From Gemmobacter aquarius (GTDB lineage Bacteria; Pseudomonadota; Alphaproteobacteria; Rhodobacterales; Rhodobacteraceae): 64,000 bases of DNA. Under the pieces are notes generated by a model, which saw only the letters and a list, made by a program, of their open reading frames with translations, had not been told where the DNA came from and searched no databases. The position numbers and the translations under genes are program-made. The stretch covers positions 504,001 through 568,000 of the forward strand of contig NZ_CP028918.1 of the NCBI RefSeq assembly GCF_003060865.1. The letters run 5' to 3'. Positions 15,706-24,773 of the stretch are shown piece by piece; within the stretch, counting starts at the first letter, position 1, and each line of letters starts with the position of its first letter.

Positions 15706-18506
15706 ATGGCTTTCGGCAAGGGTTGCCATCTACACCTGATCGACGGATCGGCTTTCATCTTCCGCGCCTATCATGCGCTGCCGCCGCTGACGCGGAAATC
15801 TGACGGGCTGCCTGTGGGGGCGGTTGCCGGTTTCTGCAACCTTTTGTGGAGCGAGTTGACGACGACCCGGTCGCAGGAAGCGCCGACCCATCTTGCGGTG
15901 ATCTTCGATGCGGGATCGGTGACTTTCCGGAACGATATCTACCCCGAATACAAGGCCAACCGTCCCGAATTGCCCGAAGACCTGCGCCCGCAGTTCATTT
16001 TCACGCGGGAAGCCACCCGGGCCTTCAACGTGCCCTGCATCGAGATCGACGGATACGAGGCCGATGACATCATCGCCACCCTGTCGCGCCGTGCGCGCGA
16101 GGCGGGGGGACGGTGACGATCATCAGTTCCGACAAGGACCTGATGCAATTGGTTGGCAACGGGGTCGACATGCTCGACCCGATGAAGAACAAGCGGATCG
16201 GGCTGGACGAGGTGTTCGAGAAGTTCGGCGTCACTCCCGACCGCGTGGTCGACGTGCAGGCACTGGCGGGGGATTCGGTCGACAACGTGCCCGGCGCGCC
16301 GGGGATCGGGATCAAGACCGCCGCCTTGCTGATCAACGAGTTCGGGTCATTGGAGGCCTTGCTCGAGCGGGCGGGGGAAATTCCGCAGCCCAAGCGGCGC
16401 GAGGCTTTGGTGAACAATGCCGAGTTGATCCGTATTTCGAAGCGGTTGGTTTCACTCGACGGGGATATGCCGCTGGATGTGGCGCTGGAGGCGCTGGAAC
16501 TGAAGGAGCCGGAGGCGGAGACGATCCTCGGGTTCCTGAACGATATGGAGTTTCGCACCCTGACGCGGCGGGTGGCCGAGCGGTTGAAGGTCGACGCGCC
16601 GGTTCTGGCGGCGGAAAAAGGGACCGAGGTTCACGAAAAGAGCCATCAAGCGCCGACGCTGCCGTTCCCCTATGACGATTACCAGACGGTGCGGGATGCG
16701 GCGGCGTTGCAGGTCTGGGTCGGGCATATCCGCGAGCGGGGCTATGTCGCGGTCGATACCGAAACCACCAGCCTGGACGAGATGCGCGCGGGTCTGGTGG
16801 GCATTTCGCTTTGCGTCGAGGCGGGGGTGGCCTGCTACATACCGGTCGGGCATCGCAGCGGCGTGGACGATCTGTTCGGGTCGGCACAAAGGGCCGAGGG
16901 GCAGATGACCGAGGACGAGGCGCTGGCGATCCTGAAGCCGGTGCTGGAAGACCCGTCGATCCTGAAGATCGGCCAGAACATGAAATATGACGCCAAGATT
17001 TTCGCCCGCCGTGGCGTGCATGTGGCGCCGATCGACGACACGATGCTGATGTCTTACGCGATGCATGCGGGCATCCATAACCACGGGATGGATGCGCTGT
17101 CGGAGGCCTATCTGGGCCATGTGCCGATTCCGATCAAATCGCTTCTGGGCACGGGCAAGGCGCAGGTGACATTCGACCGCGTGCCCGTCGATCAGGCCAC
17201 GCGCTACGCGGCGGAAGATGCCGATGTGACGCTGCGGCTTTGGCTGCGCTTCAAGCCGATGCTGCACAAGGCGCGGGTGACCACGGTCTACGAGACGCTG
17301 GAACGCCCCTTGGTGCCGGTGCTGGCCGAGATGGAGATGGCGGGGATCATGGTCGACCGCGATACGCTGTCGCGCATGTCTAACGCCTTCGCGCAAAAGA
17401 TGGCGGGGCTGGAGGCCGAGATACACGAGCTTGCGGGCGGATCGTTCAACGTGGGCTCGCCCAAGCAGTTGGGTGAAATCCTGTTCGACCGGATGGGTCT
17501 GGCGGGCGGCGAAAAGGGCAAGACGGGGGCCTATGCGACGGGGGCTGACATTCTGGAAGACCTCGCCAGCGAGGGGCATGCCCTGCCTGCCCGCGTGCTC
17601 GACTGGCGGCAGTTGGCCAAGCTGAAATCGACCTATACCGATGCGTTGCAGGACCATATCAACCCCGAGACGGGGCGGGTGCATACGAGCTATTCGATCA
17701 CGGGGGCGGTGACGGGGCGGCTGTCGTCGAACGATCCGAACCTGCAGAACATTCCCGTGCGGTCCGAGGAAGGGCGGCGCATCCGCGAGGCCTTTGTCGC
17801 GCCCAAGGGGCGGGTGCTGGTCAGCCTCGACTACAGCCAGATCGAGTTGCGTATCCTCGCGCATGTGGCCGATATCGCCGAATTGCAGCAGGCGTTCCGC
17901 GAAGGTGTCGATATTCACGCGCTGACGGCTTCGGAAATGTTCAACGTGCCCTTGGAGCAGATGACCCCCGATATCCGCCGTCAGGCCAAGGCGATAAACT
18001 TCGGGGTGATCTACGGGATTTCGGGCTTTGGTCTTGCGCGCAACCTGCGGATACCGCGGGCCGAGGCGCAGGGGTTCATCGACCGCTATTTCGAGCGGTT
18101 TCCGGGGATACGCGGCTATATGACCGATACGGTCAAAAGGGCGCAGGCGACGGGCTATGTAGAGACGCTGTTCGGTCGCAAGATCAACACGCCCGAGATC
18201 AACGCCAAGGGGCCGACCGCAGGCTTTGCCAAGCGTGCCGCGATCAACGCGCCTATTCAGGGCACGGCCGCCGATGTGATCCGCCGCGCGATGATCCGGA
18301 TGCCCGCGGCGATTGCGGACCTGCCCGCGAAGATGCTGTTGCAGGTGCATGACGAACTGCTGTTCGAGGTCGATGAGGACGCAGCCGACACGCTTGCCGC
18401 CCGCGCCCGCGAGGTGATGGAGGGCGCGTCGCATCCTGCGGTGAGTTTCAAGGTGCCGCTGGTGGTGGAAGCCGGCATGGGCCGCAACTGGGCAGAGGCG
18501 CATTGA
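15706..18506 (+). CDS. polA: DNA polymerase I (apparent frameshift at 16104-16109)
   Basis: PolA removes primers and fills gaps in replication and repair. The restored protein has about 933 residues. It has a 5'-3' exonuclease domain (LIDGSAFIFRAYHALPPL; YEADDIIATL; TIISSDKDLMQL; GDSVDNVPGAPGIG), a 3'-5' exonuclease-like domain with VAVDTETTSLD, and a polymerase domain with motifs LDYSQIELRILAH, RRQAKAINFGVIYG and VHDELLFEV. As read, frame one stops at 16116 after EAGGR and the rest runs from 16113. One extra G in the run at 16104-16109 gives EAGGTVTIISSDKD and restores the gene. AGAGGAG precedes ATG 15706. Confidence 0.92.
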
Positions 18507-19081
18507 TGAGACCCCAAGCCCCCGCCCCGATGACATTCGCAACGCCCGACGAATGGAACGCATGGCTTTCGGTCAAGCATGACAAGGCACGCGAGCTTTG
18601 GCTGCGCATCGGCAAGAAGGGCAGCGGCACCGTATCGATCGACTGGGAGCAGGCGGTGGAAGAGGCCTTGGTCTGGGGCTGGACCACGGCGCAGAAAAAG
18701 CCTGATGGGCCGGACCACTGGCTGCACCGCTTTACCCCGCGCAAGGCGGGTGCTCCTTGGACGCCGAAGGATCGCGCCACTGCAGAACGTCTGATCGCGG
18801 GCGGCTGGATGGAAGATGCGGGGCTGGCTGAGGTGGAAAAGGCCAAGGCGGACGGGCGCTGGGCAGCGGCGGCGGCAGGCGAGAAGACTGCCGACATCCC
18901 GGACGAATTCCTGACTGCGCTGGAAGCTGCGCCCGAGATTGCGACGGTGACCTTCAACGCCATGCCCGCCACGGCCAAGGCGGCGCTGGGCTTCCGGCTG
19001 ACCACGGCGAAAACGCCCTCGGCCCGCGCGAAGAGGATGGCCGATTACATCGCCGCCCTGTCGCGGGGCGAGCGGCCCTAG
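18506..19081 (+). CDS. YdeI/OmpD-associated family protein
   Basis: This protein of 191 residues matches the YdeI/OmpD-associated family, a soluble group of uncertain function sometimes linked to bacteriocin or stress resistance. Diagnostic segments are ARELWLRIGKKGSG, VEEALVWGWTT, HRFTPRKAGAPWTPKDRATA, ERLIAGGWMEDAGLAEVEKA, and a C-terminal AKRMADYIAAL. ATG 18506 overlaps the polA stop by one base (TGATG), which suggests coupled translation; an in-frame TTG three bases earlier is less likely. Confidence 0.82.
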   Translation: MRPQAPAPMTFATPDEWNAWLSVKHDKARELWLRIGKKGSGTVSIDWEQAVEEALVWGWTTAQKKPDGPDHWLHRFTPRKAGAPWTPKDRATAERLIAGGWMEDAGLAEVEKAKADGRWAAAAAGEKTADIPDEFLTALEAAPEIATVTFNAMPATAKAALGFRLTTAKTPSARAKRMADYIAALSRGERP

Positions 19082-19087
19082 GCAGGG

Positions 19088-19546
19088 TCACGCACGGTCG
19101 ATCCTGACCTGAAAGCAGTTGTTGCGCGCCGAGCGGACATGCAGATAGGCGATGCGCGCGTCTTGCAGGCGGCTGGCGGCTTCGTCCATCAGGCGGGCGG
19201 TGGGCACCACCGCGCCGCTGCCATAGACGATGCGGTTGTCGGCCGAATAGCCGCGCAAGATGTAATCGGGCGAGGACAGGATTTCGGGCAGACCTTTCCC
19301 GCCCCCCGCAGGGCAGGCATCGGCACAAAGAAAGACCGGTCCGGTTTCGGCATAGGGCTGCAGATCGGGAAAGGGGCGGTGGGCAAGGATCAGCATCCCC
19401 GCGCCTGCGGGAATATGGCGCAGACAATGACGGCAGGGGTTGCCAGTGCCATCGCTGACACCCCGTTCAGGGGGCAGGCCGTAGGCATCGGCCCCGCCCA
19501 ATTGATAATGCCGCGCAAGGTCGGTCGGAATCGGTGTAAAGCGCAT
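19088..19546 (-). CDS. DUF1203 family protein
   Basis: The 152-residue soluble protein matches DUF1203, a family of unknown function common in Proteobacteria. It begins MRFTPIPTDLARHYQLGGAD, has a cysteine pair CRHC within GNPCRHCLRHIPAG near residue 42, PYAETGPVFLCAD near 80, and ends with AYLHVRSARNNCFQVRIDR. The frame is open for 29 more codons upstream, but the family starts at this Met. It converges with the YdeI-like gene, with only six bases between the stops. Confidence 0.85.
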   Translation of the reverse strand: MRFTPIPTDLARHYQLGGADAYGLPPERGVSDGTGNPCRHCLRHIPAGAGMLILAHRPFPDLQPYAETGPVFLCADACPAGGGKGLPEILSSPDYILRGYSADNRIVYGSGAVVPTARLMDEAASRLQDARIAYLHVRSARNNCFQVRIDRA

Positions 19547-19628
19547 GGGGGGCCTCTTGTCGCTGTCCTGCCGCAGATTGCCGACTTGCCCTGCGCCATG
19601 CGACCCGATTCCTGCTGTTTTTGCCGCT

Positions 19629-19771
19629 TTCACGCTGGCACAAATATCCTCAGGGGGGAGGGTCGCGCCCTTGCGCGGCCCGCTGGGGGCGGAACGCCCC
19701 CTCAGCCCCGGATCCGCGCCCCTGCGCGGAACCGGGAGAAATGGCTTGCGGCGGGACGCCGCTCCGCTGGA
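19629..19771. repeat. Composite intergenic repeat (copy B)
   Basis: This has the same order of blocks as copy A at 4181-4312: TTCACGCTGGCACAAATATC, then CGCTGGGGGCGGAACGCCCC continuing to CTCAG (19681-19705, identical to copy A), a different central stem (CGGATCCGCGCC region), then ATGGCTTGCGGCGG and ACGCCGCTCCG (19741-19766). It ends directly at the stop of the minus-strand HIT gene. The conserved blocks around a variable centre suggest a defined mobile or terminator element rather than chance. Confidence 0.75.
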
Positions 19772-20152
19772 TCAGGCCTTGGCCAGCATCGGCCCCAAGG
19801 GGCGACCGGCAAGGATGTGCAGGTGGTAATGCGGCACTTCCTGCCCGCCGTGATCGCCGGCGTTGGTGATTGCGCGGTAGCCCGGCCCGCCCGAGGCAAG
19901 GCTGGCGCCCAGCATGTCGCAGATCCTGGCAGCGGTGCGGTGGAAATCGACCAGTTCCGCCTCGGAGGCTTCGGCGCAGAAATGGTCGAAGGTGGCGTAG
20001 GCACCCTTGGGAATCACCAGAATATGATCGGGCGCTTGTGGTGCTATGTCGTGGAAGGCCAGCGTGTGGGGCGTTTCCAGAACGGTCTTGTTGGGGATTT
20101 CACCGCGCAGGATGCGGGCGAAAATGTTGGTCGGGTCGTAAGCATGCGCCAT
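19772..20152 (-). CDS. HIT-family (HinT-like) nucleotide hydrolase
   Basis: HinT-type proteins hydrolyse adenosine phosphoramidates and related nucleotides. The 126-residue protein begins AYDPTNIFARILRGEIPNK. It has DHILVIPKGAYATFDHF near residue 45 and the histidine triad HYHLHILAG near 112, just before the C-terminus. Length and layout are normal for the family. The composite repeat copy B begins immediately after its stop and probably contains its terminator. It is ten bases downstream of the GT14 gene on the same strand and may be co-transcribed. Confidence 0.92.
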   Translation of the reverse strand: MAHAYDPTNIFARILRGEIPNKTVLETPHTLAFHDIAPQAPDHILVIPKGAYATFDHFCAEASEAELVDFHRTAARICDMLGASLASGGPGYRAITNAGDHGGQEVPHYHLHILAGRPLGPMLAKA

Positions 20153-20162
20153 GATCGGGCCT

Positions 20163-21740
20163 TTAGTCGGTGAAGAGATGCGGGGTCGCTGCGAGTTCGC
20201 GCGCCTTGACTATCGGAATACCAAGGAAATGCGCCAGCGGCACGGCGTTTTCTTCAGGCTCGGCCTGTTCGCGGATGCGGTGGTAGCCGCCAAAGCCCGC
20301 GTCGCGGATACGGTCGCTTTCGAAGCGCACGTCGTAGCGGATGGTGGGCAGAAGCCGGTCCAGCGTCTCGCGCGGGGTGTTCTCGCCCGCCAGCCCCACG
20401 CGGCGGGCATGGCCTATGATATAGTCGTCGGTGAAGTCGCAGTCGATTTCCAGCAGGCGCACCACGGCGCGGTCGTTGTAGAAATCCTGCATCAGGTCGA
20501 TGTTGGCAGGATCGATGCAGAAGAGAAGATGATCGGTCTTCCAGTAATCGAACAGCATCCTGACCAGCGCCCTGCGGTGGCGTGTGCGCTTTTCCAGCGT
20601 GGTCTGGATGCCACCCAGATCGGGAAGCTCGGTCGCGGTTTCGTTGAACAGGTAGTTCATCGCCGGAATATCCGTCACTTCGCGCACACGTTCGACCAGA
20701 CGCTTGGCGACATGCCATTTCTTGCAGGTCACCATCAGAAGCGTCCGCTCGCGCCCGACCGAGGTTTCCCGCTCCCAGAAGCGGGGCGCGAAGCGGCGGC
20801 CGATGCGGCCACGCCCCGTGAGGAAGCCGAACAGGCTGCGCCCTTCGTTCGAGATGGAAAACCGCACGCCGGTTGCGGCGTAAAGCTTGCCGAGCCGGTC
20901 CTTGAGCTCTTTCGCATCGGGCGAGATCTTGCGGGCGAAGATATAGTCCTGCGACAACAAGAGGTCGTAATGGTCGTTGTAGAAGGTCAGCGGCATCCCG
21001 TAATCGGTGAACATGAGGAAGGTCGGCGTACGCGGCCTGATTTCATGTTCGGGCACCAGATGGCGCACAAGCGTCTGGAAAAAGGTCTCGTCCGGAATCC
21101 ACGTGGTCTTGAAAAAGCGCACGATGTCGGGGCGCGTCCGGCACAGATCGAGGATCGCCTCGACCGTGCGGCGGCGCAGGCACCACCACTGGCTGCCGAT
21201 CTGGATTTGCAGGTCGGCGGGGATGGCGCGGTCGAGATGCAGTTTCTTTTGCAGCCGCATCGAGGCGTAGAACAGCGATTTATGCGTGCGCTCGTTGAAC
21301 CAGTGGCGGTAGATCAGGCGTTCTTCCTTGATGCCGGTCTTGATCCAGTCGGAATTGAAGAAATCGAAGCTTTCGATGTAGTCGGCTTCTTCGCGGTCGA
21401 AGAAGGCATGGGCGTATTCGGCCGATTTGATCGGCATGCAATCGCCCGAGAGCATGTAGAAATGCGTGGCGCGTGGGAAGGCTTCGACGGCGGCGCGCAC
21501 GGCAAGAAGGGTGGCGGCGACAAGGCTCCATTCGCCCCAGCCGCATCTGACGCGGCGTCTGGCGAAGGTCACGCCGGGGTTGTCGGCAAGCACGCTGCGG
21601 ATGCGGTCGAAGGCGTCGCGCGGGGCGCGCTGGTCGAAATGGATCGACACGTAATCGCCTGCAGCCGTCAGCCGTTCGGACTGGGCGATGATCCCTTCGG
21701 GATCTTTGTGGCACAAGAGAATGTAGGCGATCTTGGCCAT
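20163..21740 (-). CDS. GT14-type beta-1,6-N-acetylglucosaminyltransferase / branching enzyme with DUF5928 C-terminus
   Basis: The 525-residue protein begins MAKIAYILLCHKDPEGIIAQ. Its first 260 residues resemble the core-2/I-branching and xylosyltransferase family (GT14): VSIHFDQRAPRDAF, RVRCGWGEWSLVAATLLAVR, HFYMLSGDCMPIKS, SQWWCLRRRTVEAIL and TWIPDETFFQTLVRH. The C-terminal half (TLLMVTCKKWHVAKRLVERV, NYLFNETATELPDLGG, LLFCIDPANIDLMQDFYNDR) matches the DUF5928 region of alphaproteobacterial homologues. The open frame extends far upstream but runs antisense to the sulfotransferase, so I start at ATG 21740. It is divergent from the sulfotransferase; together they probably build a sulfated surface glycan. 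Confidence 0.82.
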   Translation of the reverse strand: MAKIAYILLCHKDPEGIIAQSERLTAAGDYVSIHFDQRAPRDAFDRIRSVLADNPGVTFARRRVRCGWGEWSLVAATLLAVRAAVEAFPRATHFYMLSGDCMPIKSAEYAHAFFDREEADYIESFDFFNSDWIKTGIKEERLIYRHWFNERTHKSLFYASMRLQKKLHLDRAIPADLQIQIGSQWWCLRRRTVEAILDLCRTRPDIVRFFKTTWIPDETFFQTLVRHLVPEHEIRPRTPTFLMFTDYGMPLTFYNDHYDLLLSQDYIFARKISPDAKELKDRLGKLYAATGVRFSISNEGRSLFGFLTGRGRIGRRFAPRFWERETSVGRERTLLMVTCKKWHVAKRLVERVREVTDIPAMNYLFNETATELPDLGGIQTTLEKRTRHRRALVRMLFDYWKTDHLLFCIDPANIDLMQDFYNDRAVVRLLEIDCDFTDDYIIGHARRVGLAGENTPRETLDRLLPTIRYDVRFESDRIRDAGFGGYHRIREQAEPEENAVPLAHFLGIPIVKARELAATPHLFTD

Positions 21741-21914
21741 GAAAAACCAGTTGGGACAGGGGCAAACAGACGGACGCGGCGCGCCGGACCGGGCGCTTGG
21801 TGACAAATAACGGCAACAGTCATTGAAAAGACAGTCTTTCTTTGCTTCTTTATGCGCGAAAGATCGCGGCAGCGGGCAAAAGGCCGGACAAAGCGCGGCG
21901 AGTGGAGGCGAGTT

Positions 21915-22733
21915 ATGGGTTTTCCGGGCACCTGGATGACGCAAAGCGAGAGTGTGGTTTACCGTGTGGTGCCGAAATGCGCCTGCTCGACCATAGGGCA
22001 GGTCATGTATTATTCGGACCACGGGCGGTTTTTCGACGGTGATATCCACGATTCGACGAAGGGCCTGCACAAATGGGCGCAGGAAGAAAGCCAGCCATTG
22101 ATCGAGGCGAATGTGAAGGCGCATAAATCCTATGCCTTCACCTGCGTGCGGAACCCCTATACCCGCGTCCTGTCGTCGTTCTTCGACAAGATCTGCGGGA
22201 TCCAGAGGAACGGGAAACGCTACCGTGGCAACCTCGTGCCTATGCTTGTGCAGAAATACGGTGTCGAGGTGGGCGGCGACGACGGTCAGGCCGAATTCGA
22301 CCAGATCGCCAGCTTCCGCCGCTTTTTGTTGTTCGTGCGCGATACGATCCGCTTCCGCAAACCGATGGAGCCGGACATCCACTGGTCGGCGATGGCAGGG
22401 CATATCTCGACGTTCATCGTGAATGGCGGGCGCTACGACCACATCTTCTTCACCGAAGATTTCAATGACGGCATGCAGGTCGTGCTTAACAACATGAAGA
22501 TGAAGCACAAGGTCGACCTCAAGACGATCCCGCGCTTCAACGAGAGCGAAGGGCATGGGCCCAAACGCCTGCATCCGGTCGAGGATTATTTCGACGACCT
22601 GTCGCGGCATCTGATGTGGGAAATCTACAAGCGCGATTTCCAGCTGTTCAAATACGACTTCGAAAATCCGGCCAACAAACTGCCCAAGGGGCCGGTGGAT
22701 CTGGATGAGGTCCACGCCAAGCTTGGTGACTGA
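21915..22733 (+). CDS. Sulfotransferase family 2 protein
   Basis: This 272-residue protein resembles carbohydrate sulfotransferases that use PAPS as donor. The 5'-phosphosulfate-binding segment is near the N-terminus (VVYRVVPKCACSTIGQVMYY). The 3'-phosphate-binding motif is FTCVRNPYTRVLSSFFDKIC near residues 75-95. IHWSAMAGHIS and DHIFFTEDF follow. ATG 21915 has GGAGG six bases upstream; the frame is open for 21 more codons but without a better start. No signal peptide is visible, so it acts in the cytoplasm, probably on a glycan before export. It diverges from the GT14 gene across 174 bases. Confidence 0.82.
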   Translation: MGFPGTWMTQSESVVYRVVPKCACSTIGQVMYYSDHGRFFDGDIHDSTKGLHKWAQEESQPLIEANVKAHKSYAFTCVRNPYTRVLSSFFDKICGIQRNGKRYRGNLVPMLVQKYGVEVGGDDGQAEFDQIASFRRFLLFVRDTIRFRKPMEPDIHWSAMAGHISTFIVNGGRYDHIFFTEDFNDGMQVVLNNMKMKHKVDLKTIPRFNESEGHGPKRLHPVEDYFDDLSRHLMWEIYKRDFQLFKYDFENPANKLPKGPVDLDEVHAKLGD

Positions 22734-22742
22734 CACCGGGCG

Positions 22743-23021
22743 GGCGGCTTGCTCAAGCTCCCCAAGGGGAGCCATCGCGCGCCGCCTGCTGCCGCGAAAC
22801 CGACCTGCAAAGGGCTGAACGGGGGGCCGTCTGCCCCCCGCGCCCCCCGAGGATATTTGCGCCAGCGTGAAAACACGATCTGTCCCGCTTTCACGCTGGG
22901 GTAAATATCCTCCGGGGGTCCGGGGGTGGAAAACCCCCGATCGGTGCAGCACGTGCTGGCTTGTCAGGATTGCTGCCGGCAGGGGCGGGGTGCGATGGCT
23001 CCCCTTGCGGGGAGCTTGAGC
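22743..23021. repeat. Nested palindromic intergenic element
   Basis: This fills the 303 bases between the sulfotransferase and adenosine kinase genes, with no gene visible. Outer arms GCTCAAGCTCCCCAAGGGGA running on to GCCATCGC (22751-22778) and the reverse complement (22992-23021, two extra bases) pair, and each arm is itself a small hairpin. Inside sits a full copy of the CAAATATCC repeat: CCCCCGAGGATATTTGCGCC (about 22845) and the mate CTTTCACGCTGGGGTAAATA (about 22889), flanked by GGGGGGC/GCCCCCC and CCGGGGG/CCCCCG stems. This looks like one repeat inserted within another. Confidence 0.75.
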
Positions 23022-23036
23022 GCGCCGCCAACCTGT

Positions 23037-24020
23037 TCAGATCAACGATTCGGTGCGGAAGAGCGCCTTGAGGTCGGTTTCGGGGCGGGCACCGAAATGG
23101 CTGATGACTTCGGCTGCGGCGGTGCAGCCCATGCGGCCTGCGGTGGCGAGGCCCTGACCGGTGGCGAGCCCGTAGAGGAAGCCCGCGGCGAACTGGTCGC
23201 CTGCTCCGGTGGCATCGACCGGCACCACGCGGCGGACGGGGACTGTGACTGTCTCGGTGCCGCGCACGAGGATGACTTCGTCGCCCGAGCGGGTGCAGAC
23301 GACGGTGCCTGCGTCCTGTGCTGCCTGTTCGAGGGCCGAAGAGAGGTCGGTCTGGTAGAGGGACGACCATTCGTGTTCGTTGCCGATCACGTAGTCGAGT
23401 TCCTTGACGAGGCGGCGGAAATCGCCCCGGTGGCGGTCGACACAGAAGGGGTCTGAGAGGGCGATGCCTGCCTTGCCGCCGGCCTGCTGGCAGAGTTTGG
23501 CTGCACGTTCGAAGGCCTGTTTGCCCTTGGGCTTGTCGTAGAGATAGCCTTCGAGGAACAGGAACGCGGCCTCGCCTGCCACATCGTCCGCCACGTCTTC
23601 GGGGCCGAGTTCCGACGAGATGCCGAGATAGGTGTTCATCGACCGCTCGCCATCGGGCGAGACGAAGATCATCGAGCGCGAGGTGGGAAGTTCGCCCCCC
23701 GCGACGGGCGGGTTGGGAAAATCGGTGCCCGCGTCGGCCATGGTGCGGGCGTAAAAGCGCCCCAGCGCGTCGTCATGCACCCGCCCGATAAAGGCGGTCC
23801 GCAGACCGAGGTTGCCCAAGCCCGCGATGGTATTGGCGACCGACCCGCCCGGTGCCTGCACACGGTCTTTCATCGCCCCATAGAGCACCTCGCCGCGTTC
23901 GCGTTCGACGAGCTGCATGATGCCTTTTTCGATGCCCATCATCTCGATGAAGCTGTCGTCGGCTTGGGTGAATACATCGACGATGGCATTGCCGATGCCG
24001 ATCACGTCATACTTTTTCAT
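23037..24020 (-). CDS. Adenosine kinase, PfkB family
   Basis: The enzyme probably phosphorylates adenosine to AMP with ATP. The 327-residue protein begins MKKYDVIGIGNAIVDVF. It carries the N-terminal PfkB segment APGGSVANTIAGLGNLG near residue 57 and the C-terminal signature DATGAGDQFAAGFLYG near 280, in which the second Asp is the catalytic base. The form matches alphaproteobacterial adenosine kinases, but other ribokinase-family substrates cannot be excluded. Start ATG 24020 overlaps the end of nth by 14 bases, so the two are probably coupled; the longer frame upstream is not needed. Confidence 0.85.
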   Translation of the reverse strand: MKKYDVIGIGNAIVDVFTQADDSFIEMMGIEKGIMQLVERERGEVLYGAMKDRVQAPGGSVANTIAGLGNLGLRTAFIGRVHDDALGRFYARTMADAGTDFPNPPVAGGELPTSRSMIFVSPDGERSMNTYLGISSELGPEDVADDVAGEAAFLFLEGYLYDKPKGKQAFERAAKLCQQAGGKAGIALSDPFCVDRHRGDFRRLVKELDYVIGNEHEWSSLYQTDLSSALEQAAQDAGTVVCTRSGDEVILVRGTETVTVPVRRVVPVDATGAGDQFAAGFLYGLATGQGLATAGRMGCTAAAEVISHFGARPETDLKALFRTESLI

Positions 24021-24660
24021 CGGTCTTGTCCTCGTACAAACAAAGGTCACGGATCGGGCAGATGCCGCATTTGGGGCTGCGCGCCACGCAGATATAGCGG
24101 CCGTGCAGGATAAGCCAGTGGTGCGCGTGCAGTTGGAATTCGGCGGGGACGTTGTCTTCGACGGCGCGTTCCACCGCCGTCTCGTCCTTGCCCGGGGCGA
24201 TGCCCGTGCGGTTGCCGACGCGGAAGATATGGGTGTCGACCGCTTGGGCGGGTTGGTGGAACCACATGTTCAAGACCACATTTGCGGTCTTGCGCCCCAC
24301 GCCCGGAAGCGATTGCAGAGCCGCGCGCGAGGACGGCACCTGCGATCCGTAGCTTTCCACAAGGATGCGCGAGAGCTTGATGACGTTCTTGGCCTTGTTG
24401 CGGAAAAGGCCGATGGTCTTGACATACTCGGTCAGACCTTCTTCGCCCAGGGCCAGCATCTTTTCGGGCGTGTCGGCGATCTGGAACAGCGGCCCCGTCG
24501 CGCGGTTCACGCCCGCATCGGTGGCCTGTGCCGACAGAGCCACGGCGACAAGCAGGGTAAAGGCGTTGGTGTGGTGCAATTCGCCCTTCGGTTCAGGCTC
24601 GATCGCCTGAAACGTGGTGAAGACGGCCTTCATCTCGGGGTATGTGAGTTGGCGCACCAT
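24007..24660 (-). CDS. nth: Endonuclease III
   Basis: Nth is a bifunctional DNA glycosylase/AP lyase for oxidised pyrimidines. The 217-residue protein has the helix-hairpin-helix LPGVGRKTANVVLN with the catalytic lysine (about residue 118), the catalytic aspartate in AVDTHIFRVGNR (about 136), and a C-terminal [4Fe-4S] motif of spacing C-X6-C-X2-C-X5-C (CVARSPKCGICPIRDLC). I choose ATG 24660 (MVRQLTYPEM); a Met 12 codons upstream is possible. It diverges from the AraC-MGMT repair gene across about 110 bases, so two repair genes share a control region. Confidence 0.94.
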   Translation of the reverse strand: MVRQLTYPEMKAVFTTFQAIEPEPKGELHHTNAFTLLVAVALSAQATDAGVNRATGPLFQIADTPEKMLALGEEGLTEYVKTIGLFRNKAKNVIKLSRILVESYGSQVPSSRAALQSLPGVGRKTANVVLNMWFHQPAQAVDTHIFRVGNRTGIAPGKDETAVERAVEDNVPAEFQLHAHHWLILHGRYICVARSPKCGICPIRDLCLYEDKTDEKV

Positions 24661-24773
24661 GCGTTCGGGATTAGGCGAGCACTGGCTGCGAGGCAAGCGC
24701 GAAGGTGAAAGCGCAGAATTCGGGTCGCGGGGGTGTCACGCTTTCGCTTATGGTCGGGGCAAGGAGACCTGCC

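Noticed and set aside
16113..16116. Programmed ribosomal frameshift in polA
   Set aside because: No slippery heptamer with a downstream structure is evident, and the same one-base loss occurs in several unrelated genes, so a sequence error explains it better.
16452..18563. 703-residue minus-strand frame opposite polA
   Set aside because: It is rich in His and Arg with no domain, and is explained by codon bias of polA on the other strand.
21741..22952. N-terminal extension of the GT14 gene to 929 residues
   Set aside because: The extra 404 residues are antisense to the sulfotransferase and lack coding character. The family begins at MAKIAYILLCHKDPE.
22743..23021. CRISPR array or insertion sequence
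   Set aside because: The repeats are inverted pairs, not regularly spaced direct repeats. There is no spacer pattern, no cas gene and no transposase.
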